Source of the DNA: Arsukibacterium sp. UBA3155
GTDB taxonomy: Bacteria > Pseudomonadota > Gammaproteobacteria > Enterobacterales > Alteromonadaceae
Length of the DNA stretch: 64,000 bases
NCBI GenBank assembly: GCA_002364615.1
Contig: DEYP01000023.1
Location: forward strand, 1 to 64,000
Direction: 5' to 3'
Part shown: positions 18,234 to 26,500 of the stretch, piece by piece
Layout: every line of letters begins with the position of its first letter
Position numbering within the stretch: position 1 is the stretch's first letter
Program-made: the position numbers and the translations under genes
The notes under the pieces: model-generated
The model's database searches: none
Told to the model about the DNA's origin: nothing
What the model saw: the letters and a program-made list of their open reading frames with translations, nothing else

Positions 18234-19309
18234 TCAAAGCCATTATACTGATCGTTGTGCTGGCGCTGGCCATGTTTTTAGGGCCGGTGGTAACCAATAA
18301 CCCGGGTTATCTGAAACTGGTGCTGGCCGGCTATGTTATTGAAATGACCGCACTGGGCTTTGTAATCGTGTTAACGGTTACTCTGCTGGCAATTATGCTG
18401 GTAGTAAAGTTGTTAAAGTACCTGTTGCGGATCCAGCACGGCTCATTTAATTTTTTCCGCTCACGGCGGCAGAAAAAAGCGCAGCAGGCCTTTGCTAATG
18501 GCTTACATGCTTACGCGAGGCGCCAATGGCCAAAGGCTGCCAGCGAGCTTCAGCTAGCGCTGCAAGCGGGAGGCTTTAGCGATGAAAAGCGTTTCCTGGC
18601 AGCTTATGCGGCGTTTTATGCCGGTGATTACCAACAAGCTAACACACTGCTAGCCGAACTGGCTGCAGATGACCCAAACCGCCAATACCTTGAGGCCGAT
18701 ATGTTATTGCACCAGGGTCAGACTCGTCAGGCAGTGGTGATCCTCGAGGCCTTGTTGCAGCAGCCGCCGGTTGATGCAGCGCTCGGCCAGTTATACTTGC
18801 GCGCACTACAGCAGGCGGGCCTCTGGCAACCGTTGCTGAGCGCTGCAGGGCGTGCTGCTACAGAGCATTGGTTTGATAAACACAGCTGGCAACTACAACG
18901 TTTTGCTATTTACCCTCAAGCCGTTCGGCATTTAGCAGGCGAGGCTGGCTTTGACCAACAGCAGGATTACTGGCAAGCCTTACCTGCAAAAGAGCGCAAG
19001 TCGGCAGCCGCGGCTGTTGGCTTAGCCTGGGCTGAAGCGAATGCCGGGCACCCTGACGCAGCAGAAAAGCGCCTGGTGGCGGCGTTGTCGCTGACCGATG
19101 TGGCACCGGCATGGCCACATTTACGGCAGATAACGCTTGGCCGTTCGGTGTTAAGATTACGCAAGCAGGTTCAGCACTGGCTGCGCGATAACCCCAGCAA
19201 TGGCTATCTGTATGCTGTTTTGGCGTATCTGGCCGAGCAGGAAGGTGAACCGCAACAGGCGCAGCAAGCCTGGCAAAAAGCCCGGCAGTACCAGCCCGAA
19301 CTGCGTTAA
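18230..19309 (+). CDS. hemY: HemY, TPR membrane protein of the heme operon
   Basis: 359 aa. Two N-terminal membrane helices (about 3-20 and 38-62) precede TPR-like helical repeats on the periplasmic side; FFRSRRQKKAQQAFANGLHAYA is typical. It is not the oxidase of the same name from Bacillus; it is the E. coli type HemY found next to HemX, with an indirect role in late heme synthesis. It overlaps hemX by four bases and the next gene by TAATG. Confidence 0.92.
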   Translation: MIKAIILIVVLALAMFLGPVVTNNPGYLKLVLAGYVIEMTALGFVIVLTVTLLAIMLVVKLLKYLLRIQHGSFNFFRSRRQKKAQQAFANGLHAYARRQWPKAASELQLALQAGGFSDEKRFLAAYAAFYAGDYQQANTLLAELAADDPNRQYLEADMLLHQGQTRQAVVILEALLQQPPVDAALGQLYLRALQQAGLWQPLLSAAGRAATEHWFDKHSWQLQRFAIYPQAVRHLAGEAGFDQQQDYWQALPAKERKSAAAAVGLAWAEANAGHPDAAEKRLVAALSLTDVAPAWPHLRQITLGRSVLRLRKQVQHWLRDNPSNGYLYAVLAYLAEQEGEPQQAQQAWQKARQYQPELR

Positions 19310-19812
19310 TGGCAGAGGGGATATCCTGCCTGGCGGCGGTGGCGCGACCCGATGCCAGATTGTTAATTCTGGGTAGCATGCCAGGCGAAAAGTCGCTGCA
19401 ACAGCAGCAATATTATGCCCATCCCCGCAACGCGTTCTGGCCAGTGATGTCCAGCTTACTTGAGCTTGAATCCGGGCTAAGTTATGCCGCGCGGCTGCAG
19501 GCTTTGCTGAACCGGCAGATAGCACTATGGGATGTGCTTGGTTATTGCCAGCGCAAGGGTAGTCTGGATAGTGCCATCAGTGCCGAGCAGCCAAACGACT
19601 TTGCTGAATTTATGCAGCGACATAGCAAGGTGACTGCTATCGCTTTTAACGGTGCTAAAGCCTGGCAAAGTTTCCGGCGTTATGTTCTCAAAACTCAGCA
19701 CTTACCTGAAACACTACAGCTTATTCCGCTGCCCTCCACCAGCCCGGCCCACGCCAGTCTTAGCTTTGCCGGTAAGTTACAACAGTGGCAGCAACTTACT
19801 CCCTATCTATAA
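19309..19812 (+). CDS. Family-6-type DNA-deoxyinosine glycosylase
   Basis: 167 aa, uracil-DNA glycosylase superfamily. The motif ILGSMPGEKSL, then YYAHPRNAFWP with the catalytic Asn, and PLPSTSPAHA near the C-terminus match the hypoxanthine-DNA glycosylase (UDG family 6) pattern. It would remove deaminated adenine (hypoxanthine) from DNA in base-excision repair. The start overlaps the hemY stop, so it rides on the heme operon transcript although its role is unrelated. Confidence 0.85.
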   Translation: MAEGISCLAAVARPDARLLILGSMPGEKSLQQQQYYAHPRNAFWPVMSSLLELESGLSYAARLQALLNRQIALWDVLGYCQRKGSLDSAISAEQPNDFAEFMQRHSKVTAIAFNGAKAWQSFRRYVLKTQHLPETLQLIPLPSTSPAHASLSFAGKLQQWQQLTPYL

Positions 19813-19869
19813 ACGCAAATACCTGTGCCAGCTATCTCTCTGGTTTTTTACATCAATCCAAATGTTTTC

Positions 19870-19898
19870 TTGACAGATCTGTAAATCAGCACAATATT
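19870..19898 (+). promoter_or_regulatory. Candidate sigma-70 promoter
   Basis: A perfect -35 TTGACA (19870-19875), 17 bases, then AATATT (19893-19898) as a fair -10. It points at the small open frame at 19921 and at the peptidase gene at 20177. Confidence 0.45.
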
Positions 19899-19920
19899 GA
19901 ATAGTAATTAAACCGTCATC

Positions 19921-20067
19921 ATGCTGTGTTATGAACCCACGCTTATGAAAAAACTATTATGCAGAGCCAGTAAATTACTGAGGTCGGTTGCCAAACCGAC
20001 TAATCTGCATAGCAATTTGCATGAGTGCTCCACCGACTATCACCTGTCTGAGTGGTTCGACGAATAG
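19921..20067 (+). CDS. Candidate 48-aa small protein
   Basis: An open frame in the 364-base gap between the glycosylase and the first cyanophycinase-like gene. It may begin at 19921 or at the second ATG 19945 (MKKLLCRASKLL). The head is basic and the tail acidic and aromatic (ECSTDYHLSEWFDE), which looks more like protein than random translation. A good promoter lies about 20-50 bases upstream, but the ribosome site is weak. Within it GGTCGGTT/AACCGAC forms a small hairpin. The rest of the gap (20068-20160) has two short hairpins and nothing else I can name. Confidence 0.35.
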   Translation: MLCYEPTLMKKLLCRASKLLRSVAKPTNLHSNLHECSTDYHLSEWFDE

Positions 20068-20176
20068 ACCCCACCCTCTGAGTAAGCTCCAAAATCTTTT
20101 GCAAGGCGTTTTGCCGTGCGAAGAAACCTGGCCTGTTGGCCATTTCCTATAACAAAACTACATGCAGGAAGTAAAA

Positions 20177-21571
20177 ATGAAAGCACTAAGTCTGTTAGGC
20201 GTCGTTGCGCTATTGCTTTGTGGCAATGCGCAGGCCTGTTTAATCCAGGAAAGCGAAAATAATAATAATGAAAGTGCTGCCGATGGCCCGCTGTGCAGTG
20301 ATGTCGCCGTGCAGGGCGCCATTGGCAGCCGCACCGATCAGGACTGGTTTTACTTTGACACCAGTTCTGCCGGTAATATTTCGGTAAGCCTTAGCCATGC
20401 CAATAATGACGATTTTGATTGGTTCTTATACCGCGCCAGTGGCAGTTACATTGCCTCTGGCCAAAGCAGTGCTAATCCGGAAACAGGTACCTATGTTGAC
20501 TCTCCAGCCGGCGCCCATTTTATTAAAGTGAGCCGCTACAGCGGTACCGGTAGTTACCAGTTAACCGTTAATTTTAGCGGAGCGGGTGGTGGAACCACGG
20601 ATCCTGAGCCAGAGCCTGAACCGGAAAATTGCAATTACGGCAGTCGTCCGGCAAAGCCCGGTGGCTTATCAGCAACCTTGCTGGGCAGTAGTACCGATGT
20701 TTGTATCAGTTTATTCAACCCGGCATTGTTATTGATGGGCGGAGGTGCTGATGTGGATGCGGCCTTCGTCAACCGGATTAAACCCCATATAAACGGCGGC
20801 AATGTGGTGGTACTGCGTACCTCTGGTACGGCAGCTTATAACGACTATTTACAGGGTTTAACTGACGCGGCTTCAGTAGAAACCTTAATTATAAATACCC
20901 GGACCAAAGCCAACAGTGACTATGTCGACTGGGCAATTCGCAGTGCCGAGTTTGTCTTTATTGCCGGTGGTGACCAAGCTGATTATCTGAACCAGTGGCA
21001 GGGTACCAGGGTGCAGAATGCGCTAATGCACGTTTATAACAAAGGTGGTGCTTTGGGTGGTACGTCGGCGGGTAACCATGTATTGGGCGAGTTTATCTAT
21101 GATCCGGATGGGGTTCTGGGTGCAATAAGCTCTGAAGCTGTTACCGATTTTTGCCATGAAACGGTTAATATCAGCAGCAACTTTCTTGGTTTGCCGCTCT
21201 TGGATGGCATTATTACCGATACCCATTTTAAACAGCGTGATCGGATGGGCCGCTCGGCAGTATTTCAGGCCAAATTGGGAAGTTCAAGCCGGGTAGTGGC
21301 GGTATCAGAGGCAACTTCGCTGTTTGTCACGGCAGACGGTAACAGTGTGGTTGATGGTAGCCACGAGGTATACGTTTTGCGCGCCGACAGTCAGACCCAG
21401 TATCAGCAAGCCAGTTGTGGCCAGCCTGTAATTATTAACAACTTACTGCGTTATAAGCTGTTACCCGGTCAGAGCTACAACCTGCTGAACAATAGCAGCA
21501 GTGTCAGCCCAACGCGGCTGAGCATCGATGGTCGTAGTGGTAGTTTCTACAATCCGGCTAATCCTTATTAA
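20177..21571 (+). CDS. Secreted cyanophycinase-like S51 peptidase with PPC domain
   Basis: 464 aa from ATG 20177, chosen for AGGAAG five bases upstream; an ATG at 20162 adds five residues. Signal peptide to about AQA, then a pre-peptidase C-terminal (PPC) beta domain at about 25-135, a Pro/Glu linker (TDPEPEPEPE), and a catalytic domain like cyanophycinase. The nucleophile serine is in GGTSAGNHV, His in DTHFKQRDRMGR and Glu in VSEATSLFV, so the triad looks intact. Cyanophycinase cleaves the Asp-Arg polymer cyanophycin to dipeptides; the true substrate here is unknown. It is followed by a lipoprotein paralog with the same C-terminal end (NPANPY). Confidence 0.85.
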   Translation: MKALSLLGVVALLLCGNAQACLIQESENNNNESAADGPLCSDVAVQGAIGSRTDQDWFYFDTSSAGNISVSLSHANNDDFDWFLYRASGSYIASGQSSANPETGTYVDSPAGAHFIKVSRYSGTGSYQLTVNFSGAGGGTTDPEPEPEPENCNYGSRPAKPGGLSATLLGSSTDVCISLFNPALLLMGGGADVDAAFVNRIKPHINGGNVVVLRTSGTAAYNDYLQGLTDAASVETLIINTRTKANSDYVDWAIRSAEFVFIAGGDQADYLNQWQGTRVQNALMHVYNKGGALGGTSAGNHVLGEFIYDPDGVLGAISSEAVTDFCHETVNISSNFLGLPLLDGIITDTHFKQRDRMGRSAVFQAKLGSSSRVVAVSEATSLFVTADGNSVVDGSHEVYVLRADSQTQYQQASCGQPVIINNLLRYKLLPGQSYNLLNNSSSVSPTRLSIDGRSGSFYNPANPY

Positions 21572-21592
21572 GCCAGCTTTAGTAGAGAAATA

Positions 21593-21620
21593 CAGCTTGC
21601 TATCCTGAGGTGGCAAGCTG
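21593..21620. other. Hairpin between the two cyanophycinase-like genes
   Basis: An 8-bp stem (CAGCTTGC / GCAAGCTG) with a 12-base loop in the 68-base gap between the paralogs. There is no T-run after it, so it may be a processing or stability element rather than a terminator. Confidence 0.4.
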
Positions 21621-21639
21621 ATTAAAAGGTTAAGCAAAG

Positions 21640-22698
21640 ATGAAATATTATATGATGTCACTACTGTTATTGTTAGCCGGTTGCAGCCAGCAAGGTTCAG
21701 GCACAGACGCTGTCCCAGCGCTGGGCGCATTAGCGAATGCAGAACAATGTGGCTTTGGGCCGCGGCCAGCAAAACCGGGAGTATTGCAGCGATATGCCGT
21801 TGGCTACAACGAAGATGTTTGTGTGCCGCTGGTACCCGCTGATGCTGGTATTATTCTGATGGGCGGCAGTACTGACGTAGACAGCATTTTTAGCGACAAA
21901 GTACGCCCTTATATCCAGGGTGGCAACGTACTGGTGTTACGCACTCAGGGCGCTGCCGGCTATAACGATTATTTCTTACACTTACTGCAGGCCGCTTCGG
22001 TGGAAACGTTGCTGGTTGATAGCAGAGATAAAGCCAATAGCGACTATGTGCGATGGGCAGTACAAAGTGCCGAGTTTATCTGGTTTGCTGGAGGGGATCA
22101 GTCTACTTATATTTCAAATTGGCAAAATACTGCGTTGCAACAGGCACTGCATGCTGCTTATCAGCGCGGCGCCATTATTGGTGGCACTTCGGCGGGCAAT
22201 ACCATTCTCAGTAGTATTATTTATAATCCTGATGGCGTTGGCAGTGCGGTGTCACAAGAGGTGGTACAAGATTTTTGTGATACCAATATTGCGTTCAGCC
22301 CCGATTTTTTAAACGCGCCAATGCTGGGTAATACCCTTGCCGATACCCATTTTAAACAACGCGACAGAATGGGCCGGCTTATGGTGTTTCTTGGTCACCA
22401 CCAGCAACATCTGCTAACGGGTATTGGCGTGTCAGAGCGCACAGCGTTATGGGTAGAACGTAATGGCCATACTGAAGTTTTCGGCGAACATGAGGTCTAC
22501 ATAGTACGCTCTGATCAACAAACGATGTTCCGGCAAACGGAATGTGCAAAACCGGTAATTATTGATGATATGTTGTACTACACATTGCGCGCCGGCAACC
22601 ATTATCACCTGTTTAACCATACCAGCTCGGTGCCGCCGAGCAGGCTGAGTATTAATGGCAATAACAGTGTCTTTTATAGCCCGGCTAATCCTTATTAA
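21640..22698 (+). CDS. Lipoprotein cyanophycinase-like S51 peptidase
   Basis: 352 aa. A short lipoprotein signal with lipobox LLAGC places it in the outer or inner membrane leaflet facing the periplasm or outside. It lacks the PPC domain of the upstream gene but matches its catalytic domain throughout: GFGPRPAKPG, GGTSAGNTI (Ser), DTHFKQRDRMGR (His) and VSERTALWV (Glu), ending FYSPANPY. The pair arose by tandem duplication and has diverged well. One form secreted, one lipid-anchored suggests two places of action on the same type of polymer. Confidence 0.85.
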   Translation: MKYYMMSLLLLLAGCSQQGSGTDAVPALGALANAEQCGFGPRPAKPGVLQRYAVGYNEDVCVPLVPADAGIILMGGSTDVDSIFSDKVRPYIQGGNVLVLRTQGAAGYNDYFLHLLQAASVETLLVDSRDKANSDYVRWAVQSAEFIWFAGGDQSTYISNWQNTALQQALHAAYQRGAIIGGTSAGNTILSSIIYNPDGVGSAVSQEVVQDFCDTNIAFSPDFLNAPMLGNTLADTHFKQRDRMGRLMVFLGHHQQHLLTGIGVSERTALWVERNGHTEVFGEHEVYIVRSDQQTMFRQTECAKPVIIDDMLYYTLRAGNHYHLFNHTSSVPPSRLSINGNNSVFYSPANPY

Positions 22699-22739
22699 CT
22701 AATAGAAAACTGTCGCTAAGTTAATACCGCAACGAAACT

Positions 22740-22799
22740 AATTGCTGCCATCAGGGTCTGAGACTGACCTAACAGTTTCACCCCTGGGCAGCAATTTTT
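22740..22799 (+). terminator. Long imperfect terminator hairpin
   Basis: AATTGCTGCC-AT-CAGGG pairs with CCCTGGGCAGCAATT (15 bp with a 2-base bulge) and the loop can pair further (GAGACTG with CAGTTTC). A T-run follows. It ends the cyanophycinase-like pair. The TTG proposed as start of the next gene lies in this T-run. Confidence 0.65.
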
Positions 22800-23526
22800 G
22801 GCAGCTGTTACACACCCTTTACAGCGCTTGATCAGTGAATATGGCAACGCGGTTTTGCTGGCCGTTTTACTGCATATCGTCATTCTGGCGTTGCTGCTAA
22901 CATCAAAATTCAGCGAGCCTGCTGCGTCGCCGGTCGCTGAGCCCATAATATCTTTCCTGTATCAGCCGCAGCCCGCTGCAAAACAGTCCCCTGAAGCCAC
23001 TCTGCCGGACAATCCATTGACGGATGAGCAAAGAATAGCCGATGAATTGATCGAGCAGACTATTGTCAGAGATGGTAGCGCAGGAAGCTCGCGGCCAGAA
23101 TTAAATCCGCCCACGATAACGCCAGATGTCGCTGGCCACATTACCCGTTCAGCTGATGACCAAACGTTAGTTCAAGGAAAAGGCCTGGCGCAACGAGCAC
23201 TGAACCAAGTCGCAAAACCAGACTACGCAGCAATCGATCGCGCTGCATCGGCCAGCTATCAGCAGTTTTTACAAAGACAACAACCGCGGCTAACGGTGGA
23301 TAAAAAGCACTGGCCGGTTAGTGAGAACCCGGCACAACAGGTAATTGCCCAGCTGGATGACGGTCGGCAGATTGTTCGTATCAGAAAAGGGGTTTGCGTT
23401 GTGGGCGACCCAATGCTGGATGGTTTTGAAGCGCTGATGGCGGCAAAAAAAATGCCATGCGGCGATGAAATAAAAACCAGTGAACTGCTAAAGCAGGCAT
23501 TAGACAAACATATCAAAAAGCTGTGA
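22798..23526 (+). CDS. TonB-like membrane-anchored protein
   Basis: 242 aa as drawn. An N-terminal membrane helix (about 17-36, AVLLAVLLHIVILALLL) followed by a Pro-rich periplasmic stretch resembles the TonB/TolA head, but there is no TonB C-terminal domain; the end carries a segment with two cysteines (KGVCVVGDPM, KMPCGDEI). No ATG is available before the membrane helix: TTG 22798 or TTG 22828 must be used, and neither has a clear ribosome site. The next gene does contain a TonB-C domain, so the two may work together. Confidence 0.55.
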   Translation: MAAVTHPLQRLISEYGNAVLLAVLLHIVILALLLTSKFSEPAASPVAEPIISFLYQPQPAAKQSPEATLPDNPLTDEQRIADELIEQTIVRDGSAGSSRPELNPPTITPDVAGHITRSADDQTLVQGKGLAQRALNQVAKPDYAAIDRAASASYQQFLQRQQPRLTVDKKHWPVSENPAQQVIAQLDDGRQIVRIRKGVCVVGDPMLDGFEALMAAKKMPCGDEIKTSELLKQALDKHIKKL

Positions 23527-23622
23527 ACACCTGCTAGCCAGCATTGATGAATGTCTTTGTAATCGGTCCTGACATCACTTATATTGCTTGTAAACGGGCG
23601 GTAAATTGTCTTGGAGCAAAAA

Positions 23623-24948
23623 ATGGTAAGAGTATGGTTGGCTATTGTTGGCGTTTTGATGACTAGCCCACTGCGGGCAGACTGGTTACAGGCAGTGAAA
23701 GCTCACCAAACTCAGAATTACGCGTTGGCGAAAGTACAATTCACCCAATTAATCCCATATGGAAATAAAGATGCCGCCTTTAATCTCGCTACGATGCATT
23801 TGTACGGCGAGGGTATCGCTGTTGACTACAGTATGGCATTAGCTTACTTCAAACTTGGCGCGGCACTGGGACATACAAATACAGTAGAAGTCATAGCACA
23901 ATTGCAGCAAAACCTGGACGATACACAGTTAGCCAGAGCAGATCAGGAATTAGTAAAGTTACAACACGTTGCCAGGTGGTGGCTATTGCCACATAGCAGC
24001 AATATTGATGCAGTTTTATCACCGTCGCCCATTAAACGAGAAGCACCGCTTTACCCTTTAAATGCCTACCGCACTGGTGCAATTGGCTACGTTACACTGC
24101 GTTTTCTCGTCGATGAGCAAGGCGTCGTGAAAACTGCGAAGGTTATGGATGCATTCCCGGAAAAGACGTTTGACCAAAGTGCGTTGCGTGCATTAAAAAC
24201 CTGGCGGTATGAGGCAACGGGTGCAAAGCAAATACTCACCACTCGACTTGACTATTCGCTTAACGAGGAGTTGAACATTGATGCGGTAGAGTTACTCATA
24301 GAACAGCATCAACTTTGGCGTGGCGCGTTATTGGGATCGGCCCAGCATCAGTTTTTACTTGGAAGTTTGTTGCAACTGTTAGATACCCAAAAAGTAAAGC
24401 TAAGCGTTATCGATAATGACATGCCGGTCAGCGCCAAGCTTGATTTGTCAGCATTCAGGACAATGAGCCAGGTAACAGCGGATTTTTCCGGTTTTGTCGG
24501 CAATGCAGAAGTGCGGGTTGCAGAAGATGGCACCATCATTGAGCTGCTAAGAACTGACTTTTCAGATGAAAATAAGCTGCAAACGCTGATTGGCTTAAAG
24601 TTAACGGGAACATTGGAGTCGGATGTTTATCGTCTCAACAGGTCAGCTGAACGGCAGACAGAGTCTGTACTTGTTATGCCAATAATGACAATACCACCCA
24701 GTTTAACCGCTCGGTTCTGGTGGGACAAAGCTGCCAGAAACGGCAGTAAGGCTGCGCAACGGATTGTGGCGCCTCACGACCAACGCTGGGAACATATTTT
24801 GGTTGAGGAGCAAGATGCTGAAGCGATGGCATGGGCAGGCAGTAGGATGCTACTTGAAGGCGATCGCGAGGCGGGACTCGCGTTACTTGAAGCGGCAATT
24901 GCTAAACAATACACACCTGCGCTGGAGCTAAAAAGACTGCTTATGTAA
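23623..24948 (+). CDS. Sel1-repeat protein with internal TonB C-terminal domain
   Basis: 441 aa. Signal peptide (MVRVWLAIVGVLMTSPLRA), Sel1/TPR-like helical repeats at about 35-115 (AAFNLATMHLYGEGIAVDYS), a TonB-C domain at about 140-215 (YVTLRFLVDEQGVVKTAKV, YPLNAYRTG), then a beta-rich part and more helical repeats at the end. Start ATG 23623 has GGAG six bases upstream; the frame also runs back to a TTG at 23611. It is a full-length paralog of the protein at 58463-59980. TonB-C domains bind partner proteins at the cell envelope; here the domain sits between repeats, not at the C-terminus of an anchored TonB. Confidence 0.8.
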   Translation: MVRVWLAIVGVLMTSPLRADWLQAVKAHQTQNYALAKVQFTQLIPYGNKDAAFNLATMHLYGEGIAVDYSMALAYFKLGAALGHTNTVEVIAQLQQNLDDTQLARADQELVKLQHVARWWLLPHSSNIDAVLSPSPIKREAPLYPLNAYRTGAIGYVTLRFLVDEQGVVKTAKVMDAFPEKTFDQSALRALKTWRYEATGAKQILTTRLDYSLNEELNIDAVELLIEQHQLWRGALLGSAQHQFLLGSLLQLLDTQKVKLSVIDNDMPVSAKLDLSAFRTMSQVTADFSGFVGNAEVRVAEDGTIIELLRTDFSDENKLQTLIGLKLTGTLESDVYRLNRSAERQTESVLVMPIMTIPPSLTARFWWDKAARNGSKAAQRIVAPHDQRWEHILVEEQDAEAMAWAGSRMLLEGDREAGLALLEAAIAKQYTPALELKRLLM

Positions 24949-24956
24949 CATCGCTT

Positions 24957-24983
24957 AAAATAGCGGCACGCAGCCGCTATTTT
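24957..24983. terminator. Bidirectional terminator
   Basis: An 11-bp perfect stem AAAATAGCGGC / GCCGCTATTTT with an ACGCA loop between two convergent genes; A and T runs serve both strands. Confidence 0.85.
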
Positions 24984-24985
24984 AG

Positions 24986-25393
24986 TTATTCCTGCAGATG
25001 TTGCTCCAGCCGCTGTTTTAATTCGCCGTCAATAACCACCGGCTTACCGGTTTTTTGATCCAGGCAAACAATGGTCACCTGGGCATCAGCGGCAATGGCA
25101 TCTTTGCCGGCAATCCGCACTTCCTGTGTAACCACGGCGCTTTTGCCACCAATTTTGCTAAAGCGAGTAAATACTTGCAAGGTGTCGCCCATAGTGGCCG
25201 CTACCCGGTAATTAATATTAATGTTAACAATTATCCACGCCAGGTTATGTCTGGCAAACCACTCGATATCGCCACTGTCTTCCAGATAGCCCCAACGAGC
25301 TTCTTCCAGAAATTCCAGATAACGCGCATTGTTTACATGCTGATAAATGTCTAAATGATAACCGCGTACTTTTATTAAGGTTTGGTGAGTCAT
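24986..25393 (-). CDS. fadM: Long-chain acyl-CoA thioesterase FadM
   Basis: 135 aa hot-dog thioesterase (E. coli FadM 132 aa). The segment VRGYHLDIYQHVNNARYLEF holds the catalytic Asp, and VNININYR and GKSAVVTQ follow the E. coli protein closely. It hydrolyses acyl-CoAs left over from beta-oxidation. The start is ATG 25393 (MTHQTLIKVRG); ten more in-frame codons lie upstream but are not conserved in this family. Confidence 0.92.
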   Translation of the reverse strand: MTHQTLIKVRGYHLDIYQHVNNARYLEFLEEARWGYLEDSGDIEWFARHNLAWIIVNININYRVAATMGDTLQVFTRFSKIGGKSAVVTQEVRIAGKDAIAADAQVTIVCLDQKTGKPVVIDGELKQRLEQHLQE

Positions 25394-25456
25394 ATCCGGG
25401 CTCTGTCTGTGTTTCGGGTGCAATTATTGTGGCATATCGCCACTGGCCAAACCAGT

Positions 25457-26182
25457 CTAAATATAAGCAAAAGCATCAGCAAACATATACTCGCGATGAG
25501 CGCCTTGTTCTGTGAAGGCATCGCGGGCTATTCCGGCCATGGCAAAAGGGCCGGCAATATAAATATCGTAGGCCTCCAATGACACAAAGTCTGCTAGTAC
25601 GGCTTCATGTACCAGACCGGTGCGGCCCTGCCAGTCAGCAGAGGGTTGCTGTACTACCGGGATAAAGCGGAACTGTTTACTGCTACTGGCCCACTGCTGC
25701 AGCTGTTGCTGGTAATATAAAGCGTCTTCTGAGCGAACACCCCAGTACAAATATACCGGCTGGCTGGTGTTGGCTGCACGTAACGCCTGGGCAATGGCAT
25801 AAACGTAGGAAAAACCAGTGCCTCCTGCCAGTAATATCACCGGTCGTTTGCTATTTTCACGAAGCTGCGCCTGGCCCAGACCAATTTCTGCCATTACCGG
25901 TAAGCCCGCCTGAAATTGCTGCTCAATATGGGTCAGGGCTGCGCTTGACCAGGTATCACCTGCCGGTGTGCCAATATGCAATTCCAGCAGGTTGCTGCTG
26001 GCAATGCTGGCAATCGAAAAAGGGCGTTTATCGGCAGCACTTAACACCAGTTGCAAATAGTGGCCGGCACGGTAATCAACCGCCTGCTCAGGGCTTAACA
26101 CGACTTTGCTGATACCTGAGGTCAGCGCTGCTACCGAATGTATCTTGCAGGCAATAGCAGAGGTGTTGGCAGTGTTGGTCAT
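25457..26182 (-). CDS. fre: NAD(P)H-flavin reductase Fre
   Basis: 241 aa, FNR-superfamily reductase of free flavins (E. coli Fre / LuxG type). FAD contact KRPFSIAS, NAD(P)H-binding GGTGFSY, and ELHIGTPAGDTW, YWGVRSEDALYY and YIAGPFAMAGIARDAF match E. coli. It supplies reduced flavin, relevant to the prenylated FMN used by UbiD. It is 39 bases downstream of a 2Fe-2S ferredoxin gene and in one operon with ubiD. Confidence 0.95.
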   Translation of the reverse strand: MTNTANTSAIACKIHSVAALTSGISKVVLSPEQAVDYRAGHYLQLVLSAADKRPFSIASIASSNLLELHIGTPAGDTWSSAALTHIEQQFQAGLPVMAEIGLGQAQLRENSKRPVILLAGGTGFSYVYAIAQALRAANTSQPVYLYWGVRSEDALYYQQQLQQWASSSKQFRFIPVVQQPSADWQGRTGLVHEAVLADFVSLEAYDIYIAGPFAMAGIARDAFTEQGAHREYMFADAFAYI

Positions 26183-26221
26183 AAAACTCTCATGTTCTGG
26201 TGGCGTATTGGTTAACGGTAA

Positions 26222-26500
26222 TTAGCCACTGATAAAAGGGTGGTGCAATACTACATCGCTTACCGGGTATGCCAGGCAACAATAAGTAAACTGCTGTTGT
26301 TTGTCTACTTCAGTCAGTGGTTGTGGCTCGTTGTAGCGCACTTTACCGCTTTTTAACTTGCAGACGCAGCTGGTGCAAACGCCCTGGCGACAGCGGTTTG
26401 GAAAATCTATACCACTGCGTAGTGCCGCGCCAAGAATGGTTTCGCCGTCCTGTACGGCAAAGCTAAGCTTTGCAGGAACCACTGTTACGGTAAAACTCAC
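26222..26500 (-). CDS. Plant-type 2Fe-2S ferredoxin
   Basis: 92 aa. Cysteine ligands in [11 protein letters not shown] and a distal CC in FTYCCLAYP are the plant-type pattern (C-x4-C-x2-C ... C). The start is GTG 26500, overlapping the ubiD stop (GTGA), so it is translationally coupled to ubiD. Together with Fre it equals the ferredoxin-plus-reductase halves found fused in oxygenase reductases. The partner is unknown; electron supply to UbiD-related flavin chemistry or to a ubiquinone hydroxylase is possible. Confidence 0.88.
   Translation of the reverse strand: MSFTVTVVPAKLSFAVQDGETILGAALRSGIDFPNRCRQGVCTSCVCKLKSGKVRYNEPQPLTEVDKQQQFTYCCLAYPVSDVVLHHPFISG

Noticed and set aside
24973-24999. 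Minus-strand GGAATAAC with CGTG about 17 bases further, like the ECF promoter boxes
   Set aside because: It lies in the fadM 3' end and a terminator, CGTG is not CGTT, and nothing downstream fits.
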